A program made the position numbers and the translations under genes. A DNA stretch of 64,000 nt from Beroe forskalii (Eukaryota; Ctenophora; Nuda; Beroida; Beroidae): NCBI GenBank assembly GCA_011033025.1, contig WFMF01000011.1, forward strand, positions 930,001 to 994,000, given 5' to 3'. Of the stretch, positions 21,285 through 32,771 are shown in pieces (position 1 is the stretch's first letter; every line of letters begins with the position of its first letter). The notes beneath the pieces were generated by a model. It saw nothing but the letters and a program-made list of their open reading frames with translations. It ran no database searches and was not told the origin of the DNA.

Positions 21285-24200
21285 GGTTGTAGCTGCCTAG
21301 AGTTAAGCTGGTAAGTGACAATAGATTAATTAACCTATCATTACATGCTCTCATTGGTCATAGATAATATTTGAAAAAGTAAACATTTGTTGATTCTGTT
21401 CAAAATAAATATATGCCTCAAATCAAAAAAGCATGAAAATAAGGTGTGTTTCTTGAATTGAATTTTTACAGTATATATTTTCAGTTGGATATAAAGGAGC
21501 ATCTCAATAGTGCTGAGGGATTATTATTATTATTATTAAATCAAGACAGCATAAATAAATATACCATCAAGCCTCTTCATGGCATAACAAACCCTAATCA
21601 AAATATTAAATAAATGCTGAGGGAGAGCACTTAGCCAACTGTAAATTAAAAAATAGTCCATAAAAAGCAAAACAAAACCAAGGCAGTGTCCACATGGGTC
21701 AAATTAATCAAAATCACAAACAAATTATCAATGTAAAATCAGAGACGGTTGAAAGTAGGGTAATGCCCATTACCAACTTCATTGACAAAAAGAAGATCCA
21801 TAGGATTGAATTTGAATATAAGTTTTACAGCACAATTACAACAGTGTATATTTTTAATAATTCATATGAAGAAGCTTCTTGACTGTGCTGAAGGAAAGCA
21901 CTCAGTCAATCACTAGGATCGAAATGGATACAATATGCATCATTGAATACTCGAAAGGTTACATCATTGAACTAGCTCTCCTGTGTATAATGCATCAGCT
22001 GTGCATTCGGTAATTACAAAGATGAGCCCCATTTTATCATTTCCTAAGTGCTGTCCCTCAGCACAACCCAGACGTCCCTTTTATCAATTGTTGACAAATG
22101 TCTATTATAATTGTACTCTAAAATTATTTTCATTCGTTCAAATATGTGGCAGATTCACAATGAATTAAATCGTAGCACAGAAAGAACTCGTCAATAAGAT
22201 GCAAGAAAATTAAAATATTTCTGTATAACTGTCTTTTATCTTTGGGATACAAATACAGTCATCTTTGTACAGTCAAGCCACAAAACTTTCCAACAGCTCT
22301 GTATAACTGTATCATCTAATTGTTTGAATAGATATCCACCAATAGTATTCAGTTCATAGAAACGGTAAAATCAAGGCAAGCTTATGAATTTTCAAAAATT
22401 TTAAATGTAATTTACAACTTGCCCTGGCCCTAACCAGTGCCCTGGTTACGCGCACAGAGTGCACAGCAAGCCGCTAAACATCCCCTGGTTAGGGGAAATT
22501 TACAACGAGAGCTTTGTAAAATAAATGATTAAGTTGCTAAACACGTATATCCCTGTCTGCGTTGCGCGGCGCGCGTACGCACACCTATGCGGGCTTAGGA
22601 AATGATTAAGTGAACTTAATGGTTAAGGGAAAAGTGAACTATCCAGTAAAAAGTAAGTTGTAAAAATAAATAGGAAAAAATTAAGTAGTTAATAAAGTTA
22701 AATTTCTTAATTTTCGGAATATTAATAATTTTCTAAATATTGTACAAAAATTTATTTCATCTAACCTGTCGAAGGATGTTATAGTTACCCTACCCTCGCG
22801 TGCGGCGCAACGTTTCACATTTGGACTTGCCCTAACCAGGGCACTGGATACGCGCACGGAGTGCGCGGCGTCGTATGATGTTACCCTACCCTCGCGCGCG
22901 CGGCGCAACGTTCCACATTTGGACGTCACTTTGCACCTTCCAACAACAAGTCAGAAGAAAGGGACAGACATCGCCCGTCGATGCGCGGCGCGGCAAGTGC
23001 TAAACCAGGTGTCGTATCGACACTCCTGGTTAGGGGAAGATTGCATTGCGCGGCGCAGCAAGTGTTTAGCAACGCCCCCGGTTAGGGGAAGCCGGGAAGG
23101 GTTATCCTAATGTTTACTCTGGCTAAACATGTTTATCCTTGTCTGACGTTGACAGACCCTCTAGAGAATCAGCGCCGCGCGCGCGGCACTGATTCTCAGC
23201 CGCTTCACGGCTGGCGTCAGCTGGTCATACATCGTACGACAAGTATATCCCTGTCATGTTGAGAGCAGCAGGATCTAAGTGAGTGGTGTGCAGGCATCTT
23301 CAGTCTAATACCTACCTCAGCTTTCAGGGTGTTTAAATTGCGAAAGCTTTTTATGAGGTAGGCCCCCAGCAGTCACCCCCTGGTACCAAGGTATAGAAAC
23401 GTCAAGTGCAGTGACCACCTGCCTGTATGAAACTGAAACTTTCTATTTGGTCTTTGTTTGTACTCCAAGCATCAAGAAATTAAGCATAACACTTAGTGAA
23501 GAGAAGTAGAGGACCAGTGGATGGATCAGGGTTATTCGTGTCCTTTTACATTGCACATTAATGAGAGTGTAAGTAAGTGTTGAACTTTATTGCTTATAGC
23601 ATTGACTGAGGGGGACTCTATAGTGAAACTATAAAATTGCAAAAATGGATTCAAATCAGAACTAATTTACACTGCAAGCTTTACTGCCAGTTTTGAGAAT
23701 ATAACATTGAAAATGTGGCTTGACTACAAAGATGACTGTATTTGTTCTACAAAGAAGACATTGAAAATGTTTAGGTATATTATTTGTCCTCTTCAGAAAA
23801 AACATTTGGTAATTCCAACCTTCCTCAGTTAGTTTCTTCAGCACTTTCTTGAGTTAGAGATTGTAGGTCTAGTTCCTGGCAAAATATTCCACAATAATTT
23901 TATTAAACTATCTTCTTTTGTTAGAATTTCTTCCTTTTGTGAGAATTGGATATCTAATGAAGTGCACAGATAATCTCCATCCCTCATAGATCCCTCAGTG
24001 GTGAAATACCATTTCTTCACACTTAGCTCTTCATAAGTTGATTAAGACACTTATGTAGGGGTTTTAAACTTACTTCATACAACACTACTTTATACAATCA
24101 AATTTGAGGATGCTTATGATTTTAGCACGGAGATCCTGAAGACGAATTTTGACTTATGTTTTCTTTAAGTCATTTTCGAAACTATTAGTAGATAGTATGG

Positions 24201-24373
24201 TGTTGTTGTCATAGGCTTGAATCAATGTTGGTTATTTTGACTTAACAAAATGAGCAGTCTTATTGAATATGGTGCCCTATGGCAATTCAGAATGAAGCAC
24301 ACATGAATGGTTGCTAGCTTGTTGTTTGGTTTAATAAGCCATTGGGCAGTTGAAAAACATGCAATGGACATAA
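21285..24373. other. Gene-free stretch with GC-rich repeat islands
   Basis: No exon is supported. 22420-22520 and 22790-23100 share repeated blocks (CCCTAACCAGGGCACTGG, CGCGCACGGAGTGCGCGGC, CCGGTTAGGGGAAG) that look like pieces of one GCGC-rich element. The rest is AT-rich. Confidence 0.55.
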
Positions 24374-24688
24374 GGGGCCATACATAAAGGAGGTCCACAA
24401 TGAGGGGGGAGTCTGGCTAATGCAGACGTTTGCAGACATAGGAGGAGGTGGGCATTTTGCCAAATGCATGGTCCGCAATATATGGAAATTTTAGTCGATT
24501 TGACGGGTATTTTACTAAGAAATTGTAAAATTTTGTGCCCAAAATTGATGACTGAAAAGAATTTTAGGAAAAATGCAGATTTCTGGAGGAAAGGGAGGGG
24601 TTTCCGGGATGCAGAAGTTTGTGGACTAGGGGGAGGGAGGGGTCTAGAATGGCTTAAATTTTGCAGACATCCTTTATGGATGGCCCCC
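24374..24688. mobile_element. MITE with GGGGCCAT-type inverted ends (~315 bp)
   Basis: The left end GGGGCCATACATAAAGGA(G)GTC is mirrored by GACATCCTTTATGGATGGCCCCC. The long overlapping ORFs on both strands here are shadows of the element. GGGGCCATCCATAAA-type ends are familiar from several animal DNA transposon families; I cannot assign the superfamily. Confidence 0.8.
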
Positions 24689-24868
24689 AATGACACTGGT
24701 TCCTTCAATTACAATATGTTAATCATTTGCTTTCTTTTCAATCATCAAATTTAATCACAGAAATCATGCATTTTGAAATAACTTACAATGTGGAGCAGTT
24801 AGATGAAAGTCTGCTTGTACAATAATGCAGCTGAGATTTAAATTTTTTTGACACTTTGCCCAGTACAC

Positions 24869-25060
24869 GACATTTCATCTCAGGGCACTTCATCTCCCTG
24901 TCTTGACCCTAAACATAACCCTAACCATAACTGGAACACTAAATCTTACCCATACCCAAACCTGAACCCTAACCTAGACTCTTACCTAAGCATAGAGTTG
25001 ACATATTGCGAGATGAAGTGCAGTGAGATGAAGTGTCGCAAGATGAAATGTCCGTTCCCC
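24869..25060. mobile_element. Foldback element with CCCTAA-like interior, copy 1
   Basis: The left end has ACGACATTTCATCTCAGGG and the right end AGATGAAATGTCCGTTCCCC, as inverted arms with repeated GAGATGAAGTG words. The interior is C-rich (ACCCTAAACATAACCCTAACC). A second copy with the same ends and a similar interior is at 63399-63607. The CCCTAA runs are therefore part of a mobile element and do not mark a telomere. Confidence 0.75.
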
Positions 25061-26284
25061 ATCAAAGTTTCATGCCATTTTCAGGCTGTTTATATATATC
25101 ACCATTATAACTCTCTTTTTCATTTAGGAAGTACAACCATATTGATGTCTCTCCATCTCGGTGAGTTTTTTAAAGATTATTTCGATCTTTTAAAGGGGTT
25201 GGCAACTACAGAAAAAGTACCATATTTTATTATCTAATTTACCTATAAATACTGTGAAAACAAAATGTGTGAAATCCCCATGTTTCTAAGCCCCTCCAAT
25301 CGTGAGATATCGCACCTTTATGTTAGCGCGCGATTGCGTCACATGGCAGTTCACCACAACCCAGCGCTATGATCACTAGGTTAATGCTGTATTTTATTAG
25401 TATTTGACAGCATTGAGATGGTTAGTGCATATTAGACGAGGCATAGCCGAGTTTCATATGAACAATATGCATTGTAATGATGGCCAATACTAATATTAGT
25501 AGGTCAGCAGAAAGATAGTAATGCATAAGCATGTATAATATGCATGTAAAAAGTGAGGAACCTACTATATTTAGTATAAATTATTGCTCCACCATAACAG
25601 AGCGTCGAGTTAGTTTATGGGAGCCTGAGTTGGTATGGGAGCCTGAGTTTGTGGGTGAGCCTGGAGTTGGTTGAGGTGCACAAAGTCATTAGTCACATTT
25701 TTGATTAATGAGTAATTTTGAGTAACTTTACAAATTTTGTAGAATTATTCATATTCATGTTGATGATTTTTGAATAGATTTGGATTTTCTACAAAATTCC
25801 TCATATTCATTTTGATGATTTTTGAGTGTCCCCAAAAATGTCCCGATTACTCATATTCAAAATTATTCAAAATTACTCATGTCACCCCCCCCTACTATAT
25901 AGTAAACAAACCTGACGCTAGGGCTGGGAGTTCGGCTGATCAATGGCCGCTGGACAACAAAGTCTGCAAACCTGACACACGACATAAGGAACATATCGTC
26001 GACTATAGAATGTCTTCTAATGTTCATATTCACTTGTAATCACATATGGTAGTGTAACATAATACACCAGATAATGCTGTAATATGCTAATTTTAATGCA
26101 CATTTCTTCAGCTTCAGGAGACCAGAGAATGATCCTCAAGGCCGCCAGCAATCGTCACTTCAGCTAATGTGGGGTGGAATATGGTAGACACAGGAGGCAG
26201 AGTTCAGCACTCACATTCGACACATCAGTGTTCAGCACTCACTAGCTCTTGTTGAATGGTTGACAGGTAAATTGAGTCTCTGGC
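25061..26284. other. AT-rich stretch without genes
   Basis: There are local direct repeats (GGGAGCCTGAGTT near 25615-25670, and ATTCATATTCATTTTGATGATTTTTGA near 25740-25830, shown here only in part), but no exon is supported. Confidence 0.5.
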
Positions 26285-26520
26285 CAGTATCAGGCCAGTA
26301 TCAGGCCAGTATCAGGCCTACCTCACGCCGTTATCGCGCTGGTATCACACCAGTAGCGCGCCATAAGCACGCCAGCACCGCGCCAATAGCACGCCAGTCG
26401 AAACTAACTTAAAGCCAAGACGCCAGTAACACGCCATTATATGATATGATACTGACGTGCTACTTGCGTCCTGGCTTTAAGTAAGTTCCGACTGGCGCGA
26501 TACTGGCGTGATACTGGCAC
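26285..26520. repeat. Inverted repeat built on a CCAGTATCAGG / GCGCCA family
   Basis: The left arm runs from direct repeats of GGCCAGTATCA through CACGCCAGTCGAAACTAACT to TAAAGCCAAGACGCCAGTA. The right arm mirrors it as TACTTGCGTCCTGGCTTTA, then AGTAAGTTCCGACTGGCGCG, then GATACTGGC. The axis is near 26440. Confidence 0.75.
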
Positions 26521-26689
26521 AGACGATTTACCGATTTGATGCTCTAAAACGACCACTCAAAGACCCAAATGGCATCAATAAAAGACCCAAATCCACGTCT
26601 AATATTATGATGATTTAGGTAGTTATCGTGTTATATACCCCATTTTCGGACCCCATTTTTTGAAGATGGTGATGGGAAGGCTGAGACTT

Positions 26690-27232
26690 AGCCATGCTTC
26701 GGAATAAGTTCATCTCACTGCCAAAAAGGAAGAAGATACTTGACTCTTGCTATTTCCAGCAAGATGGTGCTCCCCCACATACCAACACAGCAAGTATCAC
26801 TTGGCTGAAGGGGCAATTTGAGGATAAGGTGATATCCAGGAGAACTGATTTCGCAATTCGCATGGCCAAATGACAGCCCGACTTAAATCCTTGCAACTTT
26901 TTCTTGTGGGGCTACCTTAAAGAGCGTGTTTACGCCAACCCCATCCCCAGAACATCTGGGCTGCTGAAAAATAACATTATATGGTAGGTAAGGAAGCTAA
27001 GTCTCGATACAGTGAAATCAGCCATGGATAACATGCTACCAAGAGTGCAAAACTTGGCCTCAAGAAAGGGGCTTGGTTCGAGAAATTATTGATATTGATC
27101 AAATCTGAGTTTACTAACCTAAATTGTAATACAATGACAGCATTTTGAACATAAAACGAAACTGCCCTTTCCCTTGGTCTGAAAATTGTAGCTATTCAAA
27201 ATATGGACACGAGTCTTGAAACACCCTGTAAG
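26690..27232 (+). mobile_element. mariner/Tc1-type DNA transposon relic
   Basis: In one frame the DNA reads YFQQDGAPPHTNTASITWLK and, after an in-frame TGA near 26870, QPDLNPCNFFLWGYLKERVY. These are the second and third catalytic regions of mariner-like transposases (QDGAPxH and PDLNPxDFFLWG). A second stop follows shortly and the N-terminal half is not recognisable. The right end GTCTTGAAACACCCTGTA at about 27232 looks like a mariner terminal repeat ending in TA. The copy is defective. Confidence 0.85.
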
Positions 27233-27639
27233 TTTCATTTGAAATTCTGACCTATATAAATTAACTGGCTTTTAATTTGGCCGATCCGATTTTAACCGGC
27301 CTTTTCCTAACCGGCCCTTTGGACAAATATCTAAAAGTCTTTTTTTTCAGTCGTATTTTCAGCATGTACTGTTTCGAGAGTGCATTTATTTAATCTCACC
27401 ATTCTTTTCAGGAATATGTTTTAATATATATTTAATTTATCTTATGTCTGAATATAATTTTATAATTTATATTTAAGTTGCTTCTGTAGTGGGCATTCTC
27501 GAGAACAGTCTTCACGATTGACTGAGTCTTTTCCCTCAGCACCACCTAGAAGCTTCATTCATAATATTAACTCGAAAAAATTTAAATATTGTCATTGTGC
27601 TGTAAACATTAATTTATTCAAATTCAAATTCAATGATTC

Positions 27640-27835
27640 AGGTCATTATCGTCTTATATAATGACGTTCAAGAGACTTCAACACTGTATAAGCCAAGTCA
27701 TATAAGCTTTATTTTACATTTTGACCTAAATTAACTGACTGTTATTAATTTGCACGACCCTACTTTAACCGGCCCTTTGGAAAAAAATCTCAAATTCGTT
27801 TTTGTCCTGAAGGGCCGGTTATATAAAGGCCAATA
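27640..27835. repeat. Dispersed repeat with CCGGTTAnATAAAGGCCAATAA end
   Basis: It shares GACnTTCAAG, AACACT(G/A)TATAAGCCA, ACCGG and a final GGCCAATAA(A/G)G with 34600-34795. A third, partial copy precedes it at about 27250-27330. TTGGCC at the left and GGCCAA at the right are inverted, so it may be a MITE. Confidence 0.55.
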
Positions 27836-27978
27836 AGGTGGAAGATAATGGGTATTGGGTAAAATCAAGCCGAAAATTTGGAATTATTCATGAAAATTTG
27901 AATTGTGGCATGATCAAGCATCCATTTTTTATCATAAATTTGCACACCCTCCGTATATGCTAACTTGAACAGTTTCAG

Positions 27979-28073
27979 ATGGTATGCGTGTGGAGAAGCG
28001 AGCTCCTAAACGAAAGTTTTCAATAGGTGACTACACACAAGCAAGTGGACAGAGGGTTGCTTGGAAAACTTGA
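27979..28073 (+). CDS. Second exon related to the secreted peptide gene at 31472-32771
   Basis: After TTTCAG the exon reads in phase 1: GMRVEKRAPKRKFSIGDYTQ and ends AWKT with TGA. Its first part matches the second exon of the gene at 32659 (GMRVEKRAPPKFS), including the intron end AACnnTTTCAG, and the 3' flanks are also similar (TTGCTTGGCATGAAATTA occurs in both). The remainder diverges and has no cysteines. I found no signal-peptide exon upstream in the window, so it is a partial or incomplete paralogue. A tandem duplication of the locus is the simplest explanation. Confidence 0.6.
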
Positions 28074-28331
28074 ATAGCACCTCGTGGTGCATTTTATTGG
28101 ACACTTTGCACTTGAACATGGAACATTGATTCTGCTGGATATGACTGATTTAGACTCGTAGGATTATAGAATTAGAAAATAAATGATTTTAGGTGAATTA
28201 GATAAAACTGCAAACAAAAGATTTGATTATGATAAAGATTTCACGTCAAACAGTTGTATTAGCTTGGCATGAAATTAATGATTATTTTCTTTGTTCATGA
28301 ATTCACGTGTAACAATTTATGGTCATAGGAA

Positions 28332-30327
28332 TATTTGGGCTTTTGGTTTTAAATTAGGGGTTTTTAATTTTAGGGAGTGTACACACGAGGATTATAGTCC
28401 ATGGAGTATAGTCCTTGAACTATTATCTACGTGTGTGCTGTGGATAATTTGCCAATGGACTATAATGTACAACTAATTCTTGGGCGGTGGTGTCGATAAC
28501 AGGGATAACAATCACAAAATGTGGAGATAAGTCTGCGTAAAAAGCCTCACTTGAATGTCAGATTTTTTCCCTCCCCATTGGCCTTTTTGTGTATACAAAA
28601 AGGCAAATGAGAGGGTTGGCAGAGATCGTGGTCTGGGAGGGTGAGAAATAGAATATGTGTATACCAGGTTCAGTTTTGCAATACAACTACTGTAATTTCT
28701 GGAAAGTGCCCGGATTGCTCCTTTATAATATCAGTCGCGAAAATGTCCCTCCGTCCGTCCCTCCGTCCGTCCGTCCGTCCCCATATCACATAAATCTTCA
28801 AAATAACGAATTTCTTAGTTCATGGGCTTTCGGTTGTCAAAAGTATAAATCTTATAGGTTGACCTGGCCCATCTGTGCCGCATGTTCGAACTCCTGAATT
28901 ATGATAAGTTCTAAATTTAATTATTCTGTTGAAGAATTCGTGTCTTAAAAAGCTGAGTTGGGCGGTGGGTTGGAGGAAAAGGCTTCGGTTTTGTACTAGG
29001 TTTAGTACCAAACTGCATAACTATTAGACTTTCTGCTGGATTCGACTTAGTTTGAGGAATATTATACGCTGTGAAAGACGAATATTGCTTTTTGGAACAA
29101 GAGACAGCATTGAAACAGAAAACAAAAGCACGAATTTTAAAAATCAGATAAAAAGTGATATCAACTTAGTAAGTTAGTATAAACATTCAAGAAAATACAT
29201 CGCGTGAATAAACGGTGACACAATTTGATGCGAAACGTAAACCAAATCAACAAAATGGCGCGAAATCTACAACGAACTGAGTGCAACAACGAACGCGCGC
29301 GCAAGAATTTTAGAAGAAATGGCACGTGCCAATTTGTGTTGTCGGTGGTCGCTCGCAGCACGCGCATCGGAACAATATTTATACTCGTATTTCTTTATAA
29401 CGACTGTGTTTTGTATCATCTTATTATGATGCTAAGGTTACATCAAGCACCGCGGGGGAGGGAAATTAAGCGCCTGCATACGGCCTACGGGAACAACAAT
29501 AAGACAATAATTGTGTCGGTGCAGGCGCAATTCTTGTTCTAATTCTCCAAGTCCACGTGCCTCTCGTAGACTGCAGAATCATGTCTACTGCCAACAGTAG
29601 ACATGGACTATAGGGTTAGGGTTAGGAACGCGCCTATTGTTTCTGTATGACGGAGGGTGCTGTGTTGTCAGGCATAAGGACCTGATTCTTGAAGCGATTT
29701 TCCTTCGGTCCGGTTGTTCTGAAATCCAGACGAACATAATTTTCAACGCTCTTTCAGATGCCGTCAAAATTGTTATGATATGACCAAATTTTGAACACCT
29801 TCGAAGGTTTGGAGGTTAAATCGATTATTGAATTTGGCTTTTCATCTATTTCTCGAATATAAAAGCAAAAAATAACTTGTTCTCTTCGATAAAAGTTATT
29901 ATGAAATAGAATTATAATTGTTTTTCTTGGGCAGATGTCAATCTCAATTGAGGGCGTTGTCATCATCAAAAGATGTCAGGAGGCAAATAGGTTTAAAATG
30001 CTGCAAAACCCAGTCGAGGAGCATAGTTTGGGCAGACATTAGTGAATCACCACCTTATGCCCTCACTTTTGCGCGTTGCGTCAAGACGGCGGTCGGACTG
30101 CTGCAATGCCACTACATCAAGGCCACTCCACATTCTCAAATCCTTTCGAGCAACCTGACATAGCACGCCATCTTTCTGGGGATTTTAAGGTTGACCAGCT
30201 CATTCATTTCTCGAACTTGTCTGTCGAACGAAGTTCGACAGGATGCTCGTCGAGCTTTTGGACTGTCGGAATCAGTCTGTTGGCGACCGGATGTTCGACA
30301 AGCAGTCTAACTTCCGAACGAGGGAAC
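28332..30327. other. Repeat-rich stretch without a supported gene
   Basis: It includes a (CCGT)n run at 28744-28778 and scattered low-complexity DNA. ORFs at 29161-29542 and 29918-30428 lack recognisable protein features. Confidence 0.5.
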
Positions 30328-31337
30328 GGACTCTAGGTCAGGGGACTCTAGGTCAGGGGGACTCTGGGTCGGCGGCGGCAAGCCAGGGTGGACTCTGGGT
30401 CAGGAGATCCCCACAGGGTGGACTCTAGGTCAGGAGCCTCTTTAGTTTCTATACACTACTTATAAAGCTCCTCCACTTATACGGTGAATCTCTCAGTTAA
30501 CCCTGATGACAGAACCCGGATGGAGGGGTCCAATCATGTGATCCACAGGATCATTGCTGAGACACTGAGGGACTCACGATACAGGGTGTCATCATGTGAT
30601 CCACCGGATCGTAGCTGGCACTATCCCATACCGCTTGTTGGTTGATGGGGTCATAACTCATATCTTGTGCTCATTGTTGTGCTTTTTCACTTTCTCACTA
30701 CATATACTATACTTGTAACTCTTTAAGGGGGCCGGGGGGGTCTGAGGTCGATTTTCGGTTTTTTGTTGTTTCTGATATGAATTTTTGAAATTTGAAAATC
30801 GTCATTTTTGACCATTTCTGGGACAGGAGCCAACTTTGAAAATTCATATTTTCACTTCTGAGGCCTAAATCAAAAATCGGCTCGCATGAAAGTTTCGTTT
30901 TATGCCCTAGAACATAACTACCAAGTTTCAAGGGTTTTCCTCAAAAACTGTAGGAGGAGATAGATTTTAAAGTTTATTTTCGGCAAATCGGGTCGTAAGT
31001 TCGCGCGCGCACTGTAATTACAGGCGAAATCGCGATTTGAAAAATTCATAACTTCGGCTAGGAACAATATTTTTTGATGCGGTAAAAACCTACTGGTAGC
31101 TGGCGTTCAGCTCTATCAGAAACAACAAAAACCGAAAATCGACCTCAGACCCCCCCCCCGGCCCCCTTAAAGTATCTGAACTCGATGTATTCTATGCCTC
31201 ATTCAATATTCATGTTACCTAATCAGCATAACATGTAATTAGGGTTCCCGACCTAGAGTCCACCCTGTGGGGATCTACCGACCCAGAGTCCACCCTGGTT
31301 TGCCGCCGCCGACCCAGAGTCCCCTGACCTAGAGTCC
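30328..31337. mobile_element. ~1-kb foldback element with ~90-bp inverted ends
   Basis: The left arm (30328-30440) is made of GGACTCTAGGTCAGGGGACT, GGGTCGGCGGCGGCAA, AGGGTGGACTCTGGGTC, GATCCCCACAGGGTGGACT and so on. The right arm (about 31250-31337) is its reverse complement in the same block order. The element surrounds the MITE at 30723-31170, so it was present before that insertion. No transposase was seen inside, so it is non-autonomous. Confidence 0.85.
30723..31170. mobile_element. ~440-bp MITE flanked by TTAA, nested in the foldback element
   Basis: TTAA then GGGGGCCGGGGGGGTCTGAG at the left is mirrored by CTCAGACCCCCCCCCCGGCC, CCC then TTAA at the right. The inverted ends extend about 50 bp, through GGTCGATTTTCGGTTTTTTG and TTGTTTCTGAT. 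TTAA duplications with G-rich termini fit the Kolobok superfamily better than piggyBac (which usually starts CCC), but this is a family-level guess. Confidence 0.85.
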
Positions 31338-31471
31338 TATACCCTCCGGGCGTTGAACTTCCGGGCGTCGAACCTCCGTCCGTGATGCTCACGGCTGATT
31401 GCGAGCCCCTGATCTTTTAACAAATTCCAATCAACTGCACAGGAAGGTCCTAGCACATTTCATTTTGAAAG

Positions 31472-32771
31472 ATGAAGTTCTTCCAAGTAATTGTACTCCT
31501 GGGAATGATTGCCCTCATCAGCAGCAAAGCCATTCAGGAGGAAGACACAATGGAAATAGAGGAAATTGGTGAGTGATTTTAGGGTCCAATCTTATTTTAA
31601 TAAATGTCAAAAGTGTGTAAAGTGTTGTCATGACCTACCGACCGCACCCTCCTCCCATTCCCAATACTTCCACGCCATTTCTGGCGGCGCATATTTAGAA
31701 CCATTAATGGTTAGGAGTCAGGGCACTGCAAGAATTGTCACCCACCTATCATATTATCTATCACCTTTATAAAATACATGACACGCGCCTATCCTATCGG
31801 GTCCATTTTGGGATACTTCCAGAGGGCGTAAGCTCAGGGATGTATCCGGTTTTGGCCAAAGCCCGTAGGGCGTAGGGCGAGAGTCTAAACCAATATGGAC
31901 CCGATGAAAACATGAGAGAGTTCTATAAACTCATCCGTGTAAAGCTCGACATCGTACACTCTATAAACAGGTAATTATAATCCCGTGCAAGGAAGCGCGT
32001 GAACCAAGTGATCATTTTTATTTAAAGATACTACGAGACAAATGTAGCACGTAGGATTCGTAGATTTATCTATGCCATGCTAGGTGTCTTCATAATTTCA
32101 TCTCAAACGTACATGTGGTCTAAACTTTATACCTTACGAGATATATTTATAAGGTACGAAATTTGGGAATTTTCCGAAAAAATCCCTGTATCGTCTTTCC
32201 CTACAAAATCTCAATATGACGTCATCATCACACGTTTACATGTGTGATATTCCAAAATCCACAAATTTCGTACTCCCAAAATTTCGAATCCGAGAACTAT
32301 TGTCCTATGTAAATAGATTTCGTAAGGTAGTAGATATAGATATCCAATATAAATTATAAACACGCCCCTTAGCTAAATACTTGAATATATAATGCGAATA
32401 TCGGGTAACTTCCCATCATTCAGTTGCCAAATGTCATGGGTTGCCAAATGTCATGAAAATTGGTGCACCTAAGAGTTCAACTAGAGAATAAGGAAACTTG
32501 AGCTCTGATTTGATGATTATTTTGAATAAAACAATGATTGACTGACCTTTTGATTGATTAATGACAACCAGAAAATATCAATAACTATTATCCACCAGAA
32601 TACTATAAAAGAGATTTCGAACATGATTAATGTCAGTGCCTAACTTGAACAATTTCAGATGGTATGCGTGTGGAGAAACGAGCTCCACCAAAGTTTTCAA
32701 TGGATCAATACAAACCACACACGCAAGGCTGCAGAGGATGGTTACCGGGCCAGAAATGTAAGAAAGATTGA
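31472..32771 (+). CDS. Secreted two-exon peptide precursor with a Lys-Arg processing site
   Basis: Exon 1 (31472-31568) encodes a signal peptide (MKFFQVIVLLGMIALISS) and an acidic pro-part (KAIQEEDTMEIEEI). After a ~1.1-kb phase-1 intron (GTGAGT...TTTCAG), exon 2 (32659-32771) adds DGMRVEKR and a final part APPKFSMDQYKPHTQG, then CRGWLPGQKCKKD with TGA. The precursor is 69 residues. Cleavage after EKR, the usual prohormone-convertase site, would release 29 residues with one possible disulfide enclosing RGWLPGQK. Architecture of this type is shared by neuropeptides, antimicrobial peptides and venom peptides; I do not recognise the family, so function is open. Both exons have good splice sites and the frame is intact. 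A related exon lies at 27979-28073. Confidence 0.72.

Noticed and set aside
24331-24754. Long overlapping ORFs on both strands
   Set aside because: They coincide exactly with a MITE and have no protein features.
24909-24980. CCCTAA-like run as an interstitial telomere
   Set aside because: The run lies inside a foldback element that has a second copy at 63399-63607.
26690-27232. Transposase as a live gene
   Set aside because: In-frame stops and a missing N-terminal half show that it is a relic.
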